64,000 bases of DNA from Bacillus sp. NTK071 (GCF_017303315.1 NZ_JAFKOI010000002.1:279396-343395); one strand, 5' to 3'. Numbered from the stretch's first letter, positions 8,537-18,787 are shown. Notes: generated by a model from the letters alone, not told the origin. Translations and numbers: made by a program.

Positions 8537-9365
8537 ATTTGCTGTAATTCCATTCATTACTTAAATATTTCTCTTTTGCTAATTGGTTCACAAAGTTCTC
8601 TTGTTCATCAGATAATCGGTATGGTACAAGGTCAATGTTAAGTCCTTTTTCAAATCCAGCGTAAAAAGCCTCTACCGCTTCTTCCATAGATACTGGGGTT
8701 GGACGAAGGGCGTTAATTGCTACGGCTTTTTTACGAAAGCCTCGCTGCATTCGTTCCCTTATCCGATCATTTTTAAATTTAAAACAATCAAAAAGCTTGT
8801 CCTCATCGATATCAAGTAAAATGGAACCGTGTTGAAGAATGACGCCTTTCTGTCTCGTTTGTGCACTTCCAGCTACTTTTCTACCTTCTACAACAAGCTC
8901 ATAATAGGAAGGTGAATCGAAACAAACGCCTGATCGAGGTGCACGAAGCTCTGCTTTTTCTTCTTCCGTCTTAGGAACAGCAAAGTATGCATCAAGACCT
9001 AACTTTTGAAAACCTATTAAAAGACCTTCAGAAATCACGCGATAAGCCTCTGTCACAGTAGAAGGCATATCCGGATAGTCTTCCGTAACGATCACACTGT
9101 AAGTTACTTCTTTATCGTGTAGAACTGCTCGTCCACCAGTCGGCCTTCTTACAAAACCAAGGTCATACGCTTTAACAGCTTCTAAATTAATATCACGAGA
9201 GACTTGTTGAAAATACCCGATTGATAAGGTTGCGGGATTCCAACCATAGAAACGTATAACTGGGGGAATTAACCCTTCGCTGTGCCATTTAAGTAACGCT
9301 TCATCAAGCGCCATATTATATTCTGGAGAACGTTCTCCAGAATTAATAAATGCCCATTGCTTCAT
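8535..9365 (-). CDS. lipM: Octanoyl-[GcvH]:protein N-octanoyltransferase LipM
   Basis: A 276-residue enzyme of the biotin/lipoate ligase fold that moves octanoate from acyl carrier protein to GcvH, the first step of lipoate synthesis. Family signs are [12 protein letters not shown] at about 73-84, the catalytic Cys148 in SGVCFDSPS, and the conserved Lys163 in [11 protein letters not shown]. LipM, not LipB, is the octanoyltransferase type of Bacillus. The start has AAAGGAG upstream. It is monocistronic, and its nearness to the glycine cleavage genes makes sense because the glycine cleavage H protein is its acceptor. Confidence 0.93.
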   Translation of the reverse strand: MKQWAFINSGERSPEYNMALDEALLKWHSEGLIPPVIRFYGWNPATLSIGYFQQVSRDINLEAVKAYDLGFVRRPTGGRAVLHDKEVTYSVIVTEDYPDMPSTVTEAYRVISEGLLIGFQKLGLDAYFAVPKTEEEKAELRAPRSGVCFDSPSYYELVVEGRKVAGSAQTRQKGVILQHGSILLDIDEDKLFDCFKFKNDRIRERMQRGFRKKAVAINALRPTPVSMEEAVEAFYAGFEKGLNIDLVPYRLSDEQENFVNQLAKEKYLSNEWNYSK

Positions 9366-9605
9366 TACAGGAACTCCTTTACCACGTCAATATTCTAACA
9401 CCTATTTTATTCTAGCAGACGATAAAAAAGATGACCATTGAACTTACTTATTTATTCCTAATAAACTAGCTTAAATGATTTACACCTACTTCTCTTCATC
9501 TCAATCACTCTTTTTTTCTCTCATCGTTATTTTCTTTTGCGGAAAGCTGAAAAGACGTGTAAACTTAAAGTTGTCGATTTTACTTGAAAGGGTGTAACAC
9601 ATTTT

Positions 9606-9983
9606 ATGGAATGGATTATCGCAATCGCAATACTCGTCGCGTTTATTGTCTATATTGTCATTTCGCGATTCATGCAAAAAAAGAATGTGAAGACATTAAC
9701 GGAAGAAGAATTTCGCGCAGGGTATCGCAAAGCTCAACTTATTGATGTTCGCGAACCAAATGAGTTTGACAATGGCCATATTCTTGGCGCTAGAAATATC
9801 CCTGTCAGTCAGTTAAAAATGCGCATTAAAGAAATCCGTAAAGACCAGCCAGTCTATATGTACGATTACAACGGCATTATTGTAGCTCGTGCTGCAAGCA
9901 TTCTAAGAAAACACGGTATTAAAGATCTGTATCAACTGAAAGGCGGCTTCAAAAAATGGGGCGGCAAAGTTAAAAAGAAGTAG
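9606..9983 (+). CDS. yqhL: YqhL-like membrane-anchored rhodanese-fold protein lacking the catalytic cysteine
   Basis: A 125-residue protein with one N-terminal membrane segment (about 2-22) and a single rhodanese domain. LIDVREPNEFDNGHILGARNIP is typical of the fold, but at the active-site loop, where Cys normally follows VYxY, the sequence is VYMYDYNG with Asp87. The protein therefore cannot carry persulfide in the usual way and may bind a partner or a metal. GAAAGGGTG lies about 13 bases before the ATG. It diverges from lipM and is convergent with gcvPB. The name comes from domain and position. Confidence 0.85.
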   Translation: MEWIIAIAILVAFIVYIVISRFMQKKNVKTLTEEEFRAGYRKAQLIDVREPNEFDNGHILGARNIPVSQLKMRIKEIRKDQPVYMYDYNGIIVARAASILRKHGIKDLYQLKGGFKKWGGKVKKK

Positions 9984-10018
9984 AAAAGCAGCTGCATTTG
10001 CGCAGCTGCTTTTTTTGT
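9984..10018. terminator. Terminator after yqhL
   Basis: Stem AAAAGCAGCTGC / GCAGCTGCTTTT with a six-base loop followed by TTTTTTGTT on the plus strand. Confidence 0.9.
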
Positions 10019-10077
10019 TAAAGGTTTTCTTTACGATTAATAAGAAGGTTAAGTAACTAATTCTTTGTTGTTTATGA

Positions 10078-11541
10078 TTACGCCTTTTGATAACGTAAAA
10101 TAGGTTTTCTAGCTGCTGTTGTTTCGTCTAGGCGACCAATTACTGTCGTGTGCGGTGCTTCCTGTACAATTTCCGGATTGTCTTCTGCTTCCTTTGCAAT
10201 TTGAAGCAGACGATCACAAAACTCATCTAACGTTTCTTTAGATTCTGTTTCCGTTGGTTCAATCATCATACATTCCTCTACATTAATAGGGAAGTAAATG
10301 GTCGGAGGATGATATCCAAAGTCAAGCAGTCTCTTTGCCATATCCAGCGTACGAACACCAAGTTTCTTTTGATTCTTACCAGAGATAACAAACTCGTGCT
10401 TACAATGCTGTGTGTATGGAAGAACAAATGCATCCTGTAAACGTCTCATCATATAATTTGCGTTCAATACAGCATTCTCTGAAACTTGCTTCAATCCTTC
10501 AGGACCCATCGTGCGGATGTAAGTATACGCGCGCACATTAATGCCGAAGTTACCGTAGTAAGGTTTAACACGACCAATCGATTGAGGTCGGTCATATTCA
10601 AAACGATACGCTCCATCTTCTTTTACTAGCACAGGTTTCGGAAGATACGGGATCAAATCAGCTTTTACACCAACTGGTCCAGACCCAGGACCGCCTCCTC
10701 CGTGAGGGCCCGTGAATGTTTTATGAAGATTCAAATGCACGACATCAAAGCCCATGTCTCCAGGGCGAGCTGCTCCCATGATTGCATTCATGTTCGCACC
10801 ATCATAATAAAGCTTTCCGCCAGCATTATGAATAATTTCAGCCATCTCTGTAATTTGTTCTTCAAATAAACCTAGTGTGTTCGGGTTAGTGAGCATGAGT
10901 GCGGCCGTATCTCCGTCTACTACTCTCTTCAAGTCTTCAAGATCAACAATGCCTCTTTCATTTGACTTTACTGTTACAGCTTCAAATCCCGCAACTGTTG
11001 CCGAAGCTGGATTTGTTCCATGCGCCGAGTCAGGAACAATGACTTTTGTACGGTTATAATCTCCGTTTGCCTCATGATAAGCGCGAATCATCATCAGTCC
11101 AGTCCATTCTCCATGGGCACCGGCAGCAGGCTGCAGCGTAACTTCATCCATACCTGTAATAGACACAAGGTTCTGTTGAAGGTTATACATCATTTCAAGT
11201 GCTCCCTGCACCGTTTCTTCTTCCTGTAATGGATGAATAAATGCAAATCCCGGATATCTTGCTACGTCCTCATTAATTTTTGGATTGTACTTCATCGTAC
11301 AAGATCCAAGTGGATAGAAACCTGAGTCTACACCATGGTTACGCTTTGAAAGAGCAGTATAATGACGCATGAGTTGAAGTTCTGAAACTTCGGGAAGCTC
11401 TGGTTCGTTTTTGCGGTTAAATTCCTCAGGTAGCCATTGGTCAAGATCGACATCAGGCACATCAAGTTCTGGAAGACTATACGAAATTCGTCCTCGCTCG
11501 CTCAGTTCAAAAATCAAAGCCTGGTCTTTAGTTGTGTTCAT
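10078..11541 (-). CDS. gcvPB: Glycine dehydrogenase (aminomethyl-transferring), subunit 2
   Basis: A 487-residue half of the split P-protein of the glycine cleavage system, which decarboxylates glycine and loads the aminomethyl group on lipoylated GcvH. This subunit carries the PLP site: [20 protein letters not shown] with the Schiff-base Lys274, and [10 protein letters not shown] upstream. Length matches the Bacillus subunit. The ATG has GGGGGGAG eight bases upstream and overlaps the gcvPA stop by four bases, so translation is coupled. It is the last gene of the gcvT-gcvPA-gcvPB operon, under the glycine riboswitch. Confidence 0.97.
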   Translation of the reverse strand: MNTTKDQALIFELSERGRISYSLPELDVPDVDLDQWLPEEFNRKNEPELPEVSELQLMRHYTALSKRNHGVDSGFYPLGSCTMKYNPKINEDVARYPGFAFIHPLQEEETVQGALEMMYNLQQNLVSITGMDEVTLQPAAGAHGEWTGLMMIRAYHEANGDYNRTKVIVPDSAHGTNPASATVAGFEAVTVKSNERGIVDLEDLKRVVDGDTAALMLTNPNTLGLFEEQITEMAEIIHNAGGKLYYDGANMNAIMGAARPGDMGFDVVHLNLHKTFTGPHGGGGPGSGPVGVKADLIPYLPKPVLVKEDGAYRFEYDRPQSIGRVKPYYGNFGINVRAYTYIRTMGPEGLKQVSENAVLNANYMMRRLQDAFVLPYTQHCKHEFVISGKNQKKLGVRTLDMAKRLLDFGYHPPTIYFPINVEECMMIEPTETESKETLDEFCDRLLQIAKEAEDNPEIVQEAPHTTVIGRLDETTAARKPILRYQKA

Positions 11542-12881
11542 TGTGCTCCCCCCACTTCTTCTGCAAATGCATCAATTTCATCTTTTGTACGATTCTCTGT
11601 TACAGCAATCAACATGTGGTTTGCAAGCTCTGGATAATCACGGCCAAGGTCATACCCACCAATAAAGCCCTTTTTCATAAGCTTACGATTTAGTTCTTTA
11701 ACGGAACCATTCAATTTAACGACGAATTCATTGAAATAAACTCCATCAAACACTGTTTCCGCACCAGATTTTTCCAATTGCACCTTTGCGTAATGAGCCT
11801 TTTTGATGTTCTGCTCAGCCATGTTTCGAACACCTTCCTTACCAAGCGCACTCATCGCAACTGATGAAGCGAGTGCATTTAATGCCTGATTGGAACAAAT
11901 GTTGGATGTGGCTTTATCACGACGAATATGTTGCTCACGCGCTTGAAGGGTAAGAACAAAACCACGCTGCCCTTTATCATCAGTGGTTTGCCCAATTAAT
12001 CGTCCTGGCACCTTACGCATTAGCTTTTTCGTTACGGCAAAATATCCACAATGAGGTCCTCCGAACTGTGCTGGGATACCAAATGGTTGACAGTCTCCCA
12101 CTACGATATCAGCTCCCATTTCTCCTGGAGGTGTTAAACGACCTAGCGCAAGGGGATTGCTTGATACAACAAACATTGCTTTTTGCTCATGAACAAGCTT
12201 TTCAATCTCTGGTAACGGCTCTAATTGACCAAAAAAGTTTGGATATTGAACCATCACACACGCTGTGTCTTCATCAATTTCACTCTTCAGTTTATCAAGG
12301 TCAGTCACACCATCAACTGAATCTACTTCCGTAACAGAAAGATGCTGTCCTCTTGCATACGTATCAATAACCGCACGAGCTTCAGGATGCACAGCCTTTG
12401 AAACGATAATTTTCTTCTTCTTTGTCTGACCTGCACTTAATAAACCAGCTTCTGCTAGGGCAGTTGGTCCATCGTACATAGATGAATTAGCAACTTCCAT
12501 TCCTGTAAGTTCGCTAATCATAGTTTGGAACTCAAAAATAGCCTGTAATTCTCCCTGTGAGATTTCCGGCTGGTAAGGTGTATAAGCTGTGTAGAATTCA
12601 GAGCGGCGAATGACATGGTCAACGACAGATGGAATGGCATGGTCATAAACACCAGCACCCAAAAACGAAACGTTCTCTTGTGTATTCGCATTCTTTGAAG
12701 CAAGCTTAGACATATAGCGAATGAGTTCCGGTTCAAAAAGCTGTTTCTCTACATTAAGTTCACCTTTAAAGCGAATAGCTTCTGGAATATCAGCAAAAAG
12801 TTCCTGTACAGATTCTACTCCAATGGTTTCAAGCATTTCTTTGCGATCTTGATCAGTTGTTGGCAAATAACGATGTTTCAT
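11538..12881 (-). CDS. gcvPA: Glycine dehydrogenase (aminomethyl-transferring), subunit 1
   Basis: A 447-residue N-terminal half of the split P-protein, the partner of gcvPB. Family features are [17 protein letters not shown] at the start, [35 protein letters not shown] and [12 protein letters not shown]; the fold is that of a fold-type I aminotransferase without the PLP lysine. The ATG at 12881 has a strong GAGGAGGAG seven bases upstream; the open frame continues 50 codons into gcvT but without family similarity. It lies 25 bp after gcvT and overlaps gcvPB by ATGA. Confidence 0.97.
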   Translation of the reverse strand: MKHRYLPTTDQDRKEMLETIGVESVQELFADIPEAIRFKGELNVEKQLFEPELIRYMSKLASKNANTQENVSFLGAGVYDHAIPSVVDHVIRRSEFYTAYTPYQPEISQGELQAIFEFQTMISELTGMEVANSSMYDGPTALAEAGLLSAGQTKKKKIIVSKAVHPEARAVIDTYARGQHLSVTEVDSVDGVTDLDKLKSEIDEDTACVMVQYPNFFGQLEPLPEIEKLVHEQKAMFVVSSNPLALGRLTPPGEMGADIVVGDCQPFGIPAQFGGPHCGYFAVTKKLMRKVPGRLIGQTTDDKGQRGFVLTLQAREQHIRRDKATSNICSNQALNALASSVAMSALGKEGVRNMAEQNIKKAHYAKVQLEKSGAETVFDGVYFNEFVVKLNGSVKELNRKLMKKGFIGGYDLGRDYPELANHMLIAVTENRTKDEIDAFAEEVGGAQ

Positions 12882-12906
12882 GTCTCTTCTCCTCCTCGGT
12901 ATCCCT

Positions 12907-14007
12907 TTATTTCTCTCGCTTATAGAATGGTGATGGAATGACTTTTGCCCGTACACGTTTCTTTCTAATTTCCACATCCAGTTCAGTCCCAAGCTCTGTA
13001 TACTCTTTCTTAAGTAAAGCAAGGCCCACATTTTTCTTTAGTGTAGGTGACTGTGTTCCTGTCGTTACTTCACCAATAAGCTCTTCGCCTTTATATACCG
13101 AATAATGGGTCCTTGGAATACCACGATCAATCATTTCAATTCCGACTAGCTTCCGTTCCAGTCCGTTTTCCCGTTGTGCTACAAGCGCACTCTTTCCAAT
13201 AAAATCTGCTTCTTTACCCGTCTTAACTGCAAAACCAATTCCAGCTTCAAGAGGCGAAATATCTTTTGTTAATTCTTGACCATAAAGTGCGAGCTTAGCT
13301 TCAAAACGTAATGTGTCTCGTGAACCGAGGCCACAAGGTAGAATGTGTTCAGGCTCTCCAGTAGCTAGAATGATGTTCCATAAAGCGGGTGCATCTTCCC
13401 ATGCAGTATAAAGTTCAAATCCGTCTTCTCCTGTATATCCAGTCCTTGAGACGAGTGTATTAATATCATCAATCTTTACGTCGTTTTGGAACTTAAAGAA
13501 GCCAATTGAACTTAAATCTGTACTTGTGAGACGTTGTAGAATCGTTTCAGCTTTAGGTCCCTGAATAGCAAGTTGTGCCATCTCACTTGAAATATTCTTA
13601 ATGGAAACGCCAGACTCAAGGTGTTTCTCCAACCATTCATAATCTTTCTTTGTATTCGCTGCATTGACAACAAGTAAATAATGATCCTCTGCATGTTTAT
13701 AAATAAGCAAATCGTCAACTGTTCCGCCGTCTTCGTAGCACATGGCCGTATATTGAGCACCATTTACCTTAAGCTTACTCACATCATTCGTCATCATCTT
13801 TTGAAGGTAAGCAAGTGCCTCCTCGCCTCTTACTTCAACTTCTCCCATATGAGAAACATCGAAAAGACCAGCGCGAGTTCGAACCGCTTCGTGTTCTTCT
13901 TTAATACTCGAAAATTGAACAGGAAGTGCCCAACCTCCAAAGTCAATCGTTTTTGCTCCCATTTCTTGATAAGTTTCATATAATGGTGTTTTTAATAAGG
14001 AATTCAT
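12907..14007 (-). CDS. gcvT: Aminomethyltransferase (glycine cleavage T-protein)
   Basis: A 366-residue tetrahydrofolate-dependent enzyme that takes the aminomethyl group from GcvH and makes 5,10-methylene-THF plus ammonia. Seen are [42 protein letters not shown], and [15 protein letters not shown], all standard for GcvT. The ATG has GGGAGG upstream. It is the first gene of the operon and is directly preceded by the tandem glycine riboswitch, so expression should rise with glycine. GcvH is not in this window. Confidence 0.97.
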   Translation of the reverse strand: MNSLLKTPLYETYQEMGAKTIDFGGWALPVQFSSIKEEHEAVRTRAGLFDVSHMGEVEVRGEEALAYLQKMMTNDVSKLKVNGAQYTAMCYEDGGTVDDLLIYKHAEDHYLLVVNAANTKKDYEWLEKHLESGVSIKNISSEMAQLAIQGPKAETILQRLTSTDLSSIGFFKFQNDVKIDDINTLVSRTGYTGEDGFELYTAWEDAPALWNIILATGEPEHILPCGLGSRDTLRFEAKLALYGQELTKDISPLEAGIGFAVKTGKEADFIGKSALVAQRENGLERKLVGIEMIDRGIPRTHYSVYKGEELIGEVTTGTQSPTLKKNVGLALLKKEYTELGTELDVEIRKKRVRAKVIPSPFYKREK

Positions 14008-14036
14008 CTTATTACCTCCCTGAGTCGTTTATCAGT

Positions 14037-14087
14037 ACAAAAAAAGGACAGAGAAACCCGCTGTATAAAGCGCAGTTTCTCTGTCCC
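14037..14087 (-). terminator. Riboswitch-controlled terminator of the gcv leader
   Basis: Minus-strand arms GGACAGAGAAAC and GTTTCTCTGTCC enclose a loop containing GCGC and GCGG, and TTTTTTTG follows. It is placed just after the second glycine aptamer, as expected for an expression platform. Confidence 0.88.
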
Positions 14088-14246
14088 GTTGACCTGAAAG
14101 TTTCTTCTCACAATAGCGAGAATTACATCTTTGGCGGCTATAATAGCTCTCTCCAGAGGTGCGTCTAGCAAGAGTCTTTTTGCCTGAGAGATTCACAAAT
14201 TTGCTTGCTCCTTCGGCGCTGCACACGGCAGTCTCTCCTCTTGCTT
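14088..14246 (-). ncRNA. Tandem glycine riboswitch upstream of gcvT
   Basis: Two aptamers can be read on the minus strand. The first begins GGAGAGACTGCCG and includes GCCGAAGGAGCAAGC and CTCTCAGGCAAAAAGAC; the second begins GGAGAGAGC and includes CCGCCAAAGATG and ACTTTCAGGTCAACGGGAC. These are conserved pieces of the gcvT motif. Glycine binding is expected to prevent the following terminator, so gcvT-gcvPA-gcvPB are on when glycine is plentiful. Confidence 0.93.
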
Positions 14247-14459
14247 TCATTCGCCTATTTTCAGTTTTAAGGTATTGGATTTCATCGTTTGATTCATACT
14301 AGTAATGCTTTCGATTTCAATCCTACCACTACCAGAGTAAGGTTGGCAACAATCTTTTTAAGATTGAAAGTATTTGTACTAATTTACAAAAGGCGAACAT
14401 TAATACATATTAAAAAAATATCATTCGTAATTAACATCTTGCTAGAAAGGGTTTTCATA

Positions 14460-16139
14460 ATGAGGACAGAACTGCATTTCGATCAAGATTGGACAAATAA
14501 CTTTATTAAGCAAATAGAAGAGGATGGGCCATGGGCAAATTGGGAGCTGTTTAAACTTGCAATCGAAGCAGAAAAGCATACAGCAATTCCATCTTTTACA
14601 GGTTTGCAGGCACCTGCGCACCTACCACACCTAACTCCTCACCCGTACCAGCTTGAAGCTGCACGACGAGTTGTAGAGGAAATGAATGGAAAAGCAATCT
14701 TAGCCGATGAAGTAGGACTTGGGAAAACTATTGAAGCTGGCCTTATTATTAAGGAATACATGATCAGAGGACTAGTCAAAAAGGTTTTGATCCTTGTTCC
14801 AGCATCACTCGTTTCCCAGTGGGCTATTGAATTAAATCAAAAGTTCTATATCCCTGCAGTTGTTCAACGAAAAAGCTATGTATGGGACCAGTGTGATGTG
14901 ATTGTGTCATCAATTGATACAGCAAAACGTGAGCCACACCGCTCTATTGTATATGACCAGCAATACGATATGGTTATTATTGATGAAGCACACAGACTTA
15001 AAAACAGCCGAACAAAAAACTATGAATTTGTTCAGCATCTTCCTAAAAAATTCTGCCTTCTCTTAACAGCAACACCCGTTCAGAATCGTCTGGATGAAGT
15101 ATTTAATCTTGTCTCTCTTCTTAAACCAGGTCATCTAGGAAGCTACGAGAACTTTGAGAAAGATTATAAAGGAAAAGAAAAAAGTGTTGAGGATGAAGAA
15201 AGACTGAAAGCGCTAATTCAGAAGGTAATGGTGCGAAACCGTCGTGAGGATACTGGTATGGACTGGCCTGAACGAATTGTGGAAACTGTTCCAATTACGT
15301 TAAGCCCAGAGGAAGAGGACCTATATCGATCCGTTGAGGCGTTAAAGAAAGAACCTGTCGCTACACGTAGTCAATTTTCAATTATTACGTTGCTAAGAGA
15401 AATATGCTCTAGTCGAGAAGCAGCTTATATGACGCTTAAGAAAATGCTAGAGAAAGAAAACGTCACTGATCAAGCTCGTGCATTAATGAATGAGCTAATT
15501 AAGAAGATTGAAGGCGTACCAACTAACTCCAAAGCTCAAAAAGCTCTTGAACTTATCCAAACTATTGAAGGTAAAGTGATTATTTTCACTGAATATCGAG
15601 CAACACAGATCTATCTACAATGGTTCCTTAAAGAACACGGGATCACTTCTGTTCCATTCAGAGGGGGATTTAAGCGCGGCAAAAAGGATTGGATGAAAGA
15701 ACTGTTTAAAAATCATGCAAAAGTGCTCATTGCTACAGAAGCTGGTGGTGAAGGAATCAACCTCCAATTCTGTCAGCATGTAATCAATTATGATCTTCCA
15801 TGGAACCCAATGAGAATCGAACAGAGAATTGGACGTATTCATAGACTTGGACAGGAAAGCGATGTTCATATTTATAATTTTGCTACAAAACATACAGTCG
15901 AAGAGCACATCCTAACCCTGCTTTATGAAAAAATCCAACTCTTTGAAAGCGTCATTGGGCAGCTCGATGAAATTCTAACACGACTTGGTATGCGTGATAT
16001 CGAAAAGCATATTTCAGATATTTTACTTCACTCTGAAAGTGAAGGTGAGATTCGCATTAAGATGGAGAATATAAAGGAGTTAATCAACTACCAGCAGAAT
16101 CAGAAGGAGGATACGGATGCGACAAGAAAATATTCATAA
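14460..16139 (+). CDS. yqhH: SNF2-family DEAD/DEAH-box helicase (YqhH)
   Basis: A 559-residue ATP-dependent helicase/translocase of superfamily 2. Motif I ADEVGLGKT is at about 82-90, motif II DEAH at 175-178, LLLTATPVQN is motif III, and QRIGRIHRLGQ near the C-terminal third is motif VI. The N-terminal 60 residues are short, with no RING or DNA-binding domain. The ATG at 14460 follows AAAGGG; the longer frame runs into the gcv leader. The gene overlaps yqhG by 23 bp, and the pair is conserved in Bacillus. Its substrate is unknown to me; SNF2 relatives remodel protein-nucleic acid complexes. Confidence 0.88.
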   Translation: MRTELHFDQDWTNNFIKQIEEDGPWANWELFKLAIEAEKHTAIPSFTGLQAPAHLPHLTPHPYQLEAARRVVEEMNGKAILADEVGLGKTIEAGLIIKEYMIRGLVKKVLILVPASLVSQWAIELNQKFYIPAVVQRKSYVWDQCDVIVSSIDTAKREPHRSIVYDQQYDMVIIDEAHRLKNSRTKNYEFVQHLPKKFCLLLTATPVQNRLDEVFNLVSLLKPGHLGSYENFEKDYKGKEKSVEDEERLKALIQKVMVRNRREDTGMDWPERIVETVPITLSPEEEDLYRSVEALKKEPVATRSQFSIITLLREICSSREAAYMTLKKMLEKENVTDQARALMNELIKKIEGVPTNSKAQKALELIQTIEGKVIIFTEYRATQIYLQWFLKEHGITSVPFRGGFKRGKKDWMKELFKNHAKVLIATEAGGEGINLQFCQHVINYDLPWNPMRIEQRIGRIHRLGQESDVHIYNFATKHTVEEHILTLLYEKIQLFESVIGQLDEILTRLGMRDIEKHISDILLHSESEGEIRIKMENIKELINYQQNQKEDTDATRKYS

Positions 16140-16908
16140 CTACCTGCGCTCGTATTTCGTTGCCAATGACTGTACCATTCTAAATGAAAGGCCTGGTGCT
16201 CTTTCTGTTCAACTAACAGTTCAACTCGATAAAGAATTGATGAACCGTCCATTCTACTGGCATTATTTAGAGAAAATCGGTGGAACTCCTCGTCCCATGT
16301 CACTTTCACTCATTACAAACCAGCACATCGAGGAAAAAGGTGAGTTTATTCATTTCGGAGCACCAAGGCTTCATCAGATTTTTTCTTCAACCAAAAAGCT
16401 TGCGTCCTATATCCGACTGTATGAAGAGATTCCAACCTCACCGCATCAACAGCTTCCACTCCATCCATGGCTTGGACTCAATATAAAGGTATCTTATCAA
16501 TGCGATCGAAAAAAGCATCGCTTGTTATCACTCGGTTTGCACCTTGTAAGTGGTGCAGTCGTAAGTGATTTTCATGATTTACTTCTCAAAAAATCACTTA
16601 CACCGAAAATCCCAGATTACACCTTCACGATCAGTCCAATTATCAAACCTTCAAGTGGCTTAACTCGCCTTGAGGGTGTTATTGACATGCTTGTCTCACA
16701 AGAAGAACATAGTTGGGCAGACGAGGCGAAGAAACGATGGGCGGCAGACCAACTTCTTCTTGATCAGTTCTATGATGGAAGCACCGATGTGGAAAGCTAC
16801 CATGTTGAGAAAGAAGCGCTTAGGAAACAATACGAGCCTGTCATCACAGTAGATATCATTAATGGTGGCATATTCTATCTTGGACCAGGCGTTGAATCAC
16901 AAGCATAA
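16117..16908 (+). CDS. yqhG: YqhG-family protein
   Basis: A 263-residue soluble protein of unknown function, read from an ATG with AGAAGGAGG seven bases upstream inside the end of yqhH. Motifs such as RPFYWHYLEKIGGTPRP and LHPWLGLNIKVSYQCDRKKH look conserved but point to no known enzyme. The tight overlap with the SNF2-type helicase yqhH suggests that the two act together, for example as helicase and accessory factor; this is inference from linkage only. No membrane segment or signal is seen. Confidence 0.82.
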   Translation: MRQENIHNYLRSYFVANDCTILNERPGALSVQLTVQLDKELMNRPFYWHYLEKIGGTPRPMSLSLITNQHIEEKGEFIHFGAPRLHQIFSSTKKLASYIRLYEEIPTSPHQQLPLHPWLGLNIKVSYQCDRKKHRLLSLGLHLVSGAVVSDFHDLLLKKSLTPKIPDYTFTISPIIKPSSGLTRLEGVIDMLVSQEEHSWADEAKKRWAADQLLLDQFYDGSTDVESYHVEKEALRKQYEPVITVDIINGGIFYLGPGVESQA

Positions 16909-16918
16909 CTCCATGAAA

Positions 16919-16943
16919 AAAGCTCGGACACTTGTCCGAGCTT
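16919..16943 (-). terminator. Terminator after yqzE (end of the comG-aroK-yqzE unit)
   Basis: Stem AAGCTCGGACA / TGTCCGAGCTT with a two-base apex, followed by TTTTTTCATGG on the minus strand. It may also slow the convergent yqhG transcript. Confidence 0.88.
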
Positions 16944-17124
16944 AACGATTTCCCTTCTTCACAAACATGGAGATAGCCATAGGAATGATGCCGAACCAAC
17001 GGAACAAAAAGGGCTGTTTCGCTGCTTTACGTTCAGCACGCTGATTCTGTCTTTTTTCTTTTGGCTGATCAATATATGAGACCACTTGCTGCGTCATAAA
17101 TTTCACTAGATCATTTGATGACAT
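16942..17124 (-). CDS. yqzE: YqzE-like small protein
   Basis: A 60-residue basic protein, MSSNDLVKFMTQQVVSYID followed by a charged linker KEKRQNQRAERKAAKQP and a C-terminal hydrophobic stretch FLFRWFGIIPMAISMFVKK. The ATG at 17124 has AAAGGATG upstream at good spacing, better than the ATG nine bases further up. The family is found beside comG in Bacillus, where it was linked to the competence operon by position; its job is unknown. The amphipathic C-terminus suggests peripheral or single-pass membrane attachment. Confidence 0.82.
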   Translation of the reverse strand: MSSNDLVKFMTQQVVSYIDQPKEKRQNQRAERKAAKQPFLFRWFGIIPMAISMFVKKGNR

Positions 17125-17181
17125 TGTACTCATCCTTTTATAAGTATATTCTACACTTAGGATGCCCATCTTTTGACCAAT

Positions 17182-17679
17182 TTAACCAATAATGCCTTGT
17201 ATTTCGTTAGCGATCTCACTAACAGAACGATTAGTCGTATCAATTTCAAAATGTGCTTCACGATATAATGGAAGACGTTCAGAGAAAATCGATTGAACCT
17301 TAACTTGTTTGTTGTCTCCAGCAAGCAATGGTCTCGAAGAATCACCTTCAAGACGCTTTAAAATCTCTTCAGGCTCACAATGCAAGTAAATAACGGTCCC
17401 ATGTTTCCTCATATATTCTCGATTTTGTTCCTTGAGAATAATACCTCCACCTGTACTAATAATGACATTCTTATTTGGTAGGGTCTCAAGCGACTGAGAT
17501 TCATACTTACGAAAAGCCTCTTCTCCTTCTGATGAAAAAATGTCTTGAATTGCTTTCCCCGTTACTTCTTCAACGTGGTCATCCGTATCAATAGCAGGTA
17601 CGGCTAACTCGAATGATAACTTTTCAGCAATAGTTGTTTTGCCCGAACCCATAAATCCTGTTAAGTATATTGCCTTCAT
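17182..17679 (-). CDS. aroK: Shikimate kinase
   Basis: A 165-residue P-loop kinase that phosphorylates shikimate in aromatic amino acid synthesis. Walker A GFMGSGKT is at 8-15, the shikimate-binding DTDDHVEE follows at about 32, and ISTGGGIIL is the glycine-rich substrate loop. The start ATG overlaps the comGG stop as ATGA, which indicates translational coupling to the competence operon; a GTG six codons upstream is possible but less like the family. Having a housekeeping biosynthetic gene at the end of comG suggests an additional promoter inside the operon. Confidence 0.94.
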   Translation of the reverse strand: MKAIYLTGFMGSGKTTIAEKLSFELAVPAIDTDDHVEEVTGKAIQDIFSSEGEEAFRKYESQSLETLPNKNVIISTGGGIILKEQNREYMRKHGTVIYLHCEPEEILKRLEGDSSRPLLAGDNKQVKVQSIFSERLPLYREAHFEIDTTNRSVSEIANEIQGIIG

Positions 17680-18101
17680 CCTAATTCTTCTCCCCACTTT
17701 GTGACTTTTCCCTTTACTACATTATAATAAAATGTAGCTGCTATACGGGTACCTGTTTGCGTAGCTCCATTGATCTTTATTTTCAGTTCATCAGTCGATT
17801 GCAAATAAATAACTGACGTGATTGTACCTTCTTCATAAGAATACGTTTGTTCAGTAGCTGTACTGCCACTCTTAGTTATATATGAAATTGTATCTCTCAT
17901 CCCTAGGACTAGCAAGGATTCCTTTCGATCTTGCTCTTCTTCTCGATTAAGAAACTCTCTTTCGTTTTCTGTGATTGTGCATAAATGTAAGATAAATCCA
18001 ATGGTTAGCGTGCTAATGAGCATCACCATAGCTGTCATATACCCTAGCTCATTAAGCCTCATCTGCAATCTGGAAAACAACACGTTTCTGACTTTTTCCA
18101 T
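17676..18101 (-). CDS. comGG: Competence pseudopilus protein ComGG
   Basis: A 141-residue minor pseudopilin. A hydrophobic segment (ELGYMTAMVMLISTLTIGFILHL at about 19-41) is followed by a polar domain ending in TFYYNVVKGKVTKWGEELG. It lacks the classical prepilin GFTLIE site, as is normal for ComGG. The ATG at 18101 has GAGGTGGAG seven bases upstream and lies within comGF by 50 bp. It is the seventh gene of comGA-GG. Called by position and general features rather than strong sequence identity. Confidence 0.85.
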   Translation of the reverse strand: MEKVRNVLFSRLQMRLNELGYMTAMVMLISTLTIGFILHLCTITENEREFLNREEEQDRKESLLVLGMRDTISYITKSGSTATEQTYSYEEGTITSVIYLQSTDELKIKINGATQTGTRIAATFYYNVVKGKVTKWGEELG

Positions 18102-18477
18102 TTTGAAGCTCCACCTCAATTGTCACTTTCTTTCCTATTCGTCCAACTTTCAACTTCCTAATATGCTGTAGTACAACCTCATGCCCAGTTCCATTCACCC
18201 TCCTTCTAATTGACGATCCATACCGTTCATATAGTGCAAGTGTTCCATCCGTTTTCAATAGTTCTACGTTATCACCGACGATTGTTATCCGAGAAGCTTC
18301 CCTAACTTCTTTACAGAAAAGACGAAAAAACAATTGCGCTTCCTGTTGCTGAAGATCATCACCTGTGCTTTTAACTGCTGCATTCATGAGAATAGGCAGT
18401 ACACTCACTATTGCCACAAGAATCGTCACTGTGAGCATTAATTCAATCAATGTCATACCCCTTTGACTATTCTTCAT
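18052..18477 (-). CDS. comGF: Competence pseudopilin ComGF
   Basis: A 141-residue pseudopilin with a type IV prepilin site: RG|MTLIELMLTVTILVAIVSV at residues 7-25, where the prepilin peptidase ComC should cut after Gly and methylate. The rest is a polar domain typical of ComGF. The ATG at 18477 is preferred; the open frame runs 33 codons further back within comGE but without family resemblance. It overlaps comGE by 11 bp and comGG by 50 bp. It acts at the membrane in assembling the DNA-uptake pseudopilus. Confidence 0.9.
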   Translation of the reverse strand: MKNSQRGMTLIELMLTVTILVAIVSVLPILMNAAVKSTGDDLQQQEAQLFFRLFCKEVREASRITIVGDNVELLKTDGTLALYERYGSSIRRRVNGTGHEVVLQHIRKLKVGRIGKKVTIEVELQNGKSQKRVVFQIADEA

Positions 18478-18787
18478 GTGGCAAACTCCTACAAATGACT
18501 GTATTCCTTCTTGGAGTACCTTGAAAGGATACACAAAGCTGATTTGAGGAAATCTCGAATGTGTATGGGACATCACCTGTTACTCGCTCGAGGGGTGGTG
18601 TCATTTCTTCTAATACAAGTTCATTCCAAAATTGTCCAAGCAGGATTGTAGCCTCTTTTCTTTCTCTAATGATTGAGCGCTCTTCATATATGTGGGTATA
18701 TAGCGGAAGTACACTTGCAGATAAAATGCTTAAAATCGATAAAGCCGTTAACGCATCAAGTAATGTATATCCCCTAGAGTTTTTCAA
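18467..18787 (-). CDS. comGE: Competence pseudopilin ComGE
   Basis: A 106-residue pseudopilin with prepilin-like N-terminus MKNSRG|YTLLDALTALSILSI and a variable C-terminal domain. The only suitable start near the motif is TTG at 18787, inside comGD and without a strong Shine-Dalgarno sequence, so translation is probably coupled to comGD. The open frame extends much further upstream, but that part is an out-of-frame reading of comGD. Note the Tyr in place of Phe at position +1 of the mature protein. Overlaps comGD by 14 bp and comGF by 11 bp. Confidence 0.85.
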   Translation of the reverse strand: MKNSRGYTLLDALTALSILSILSASVLPLYTHIYEERSIIRERKEATILLGQFWNELVLEEMTPPLERVTGDVPYTFEISSNQLCVSFQGTPRRNTVICRSLPHEE

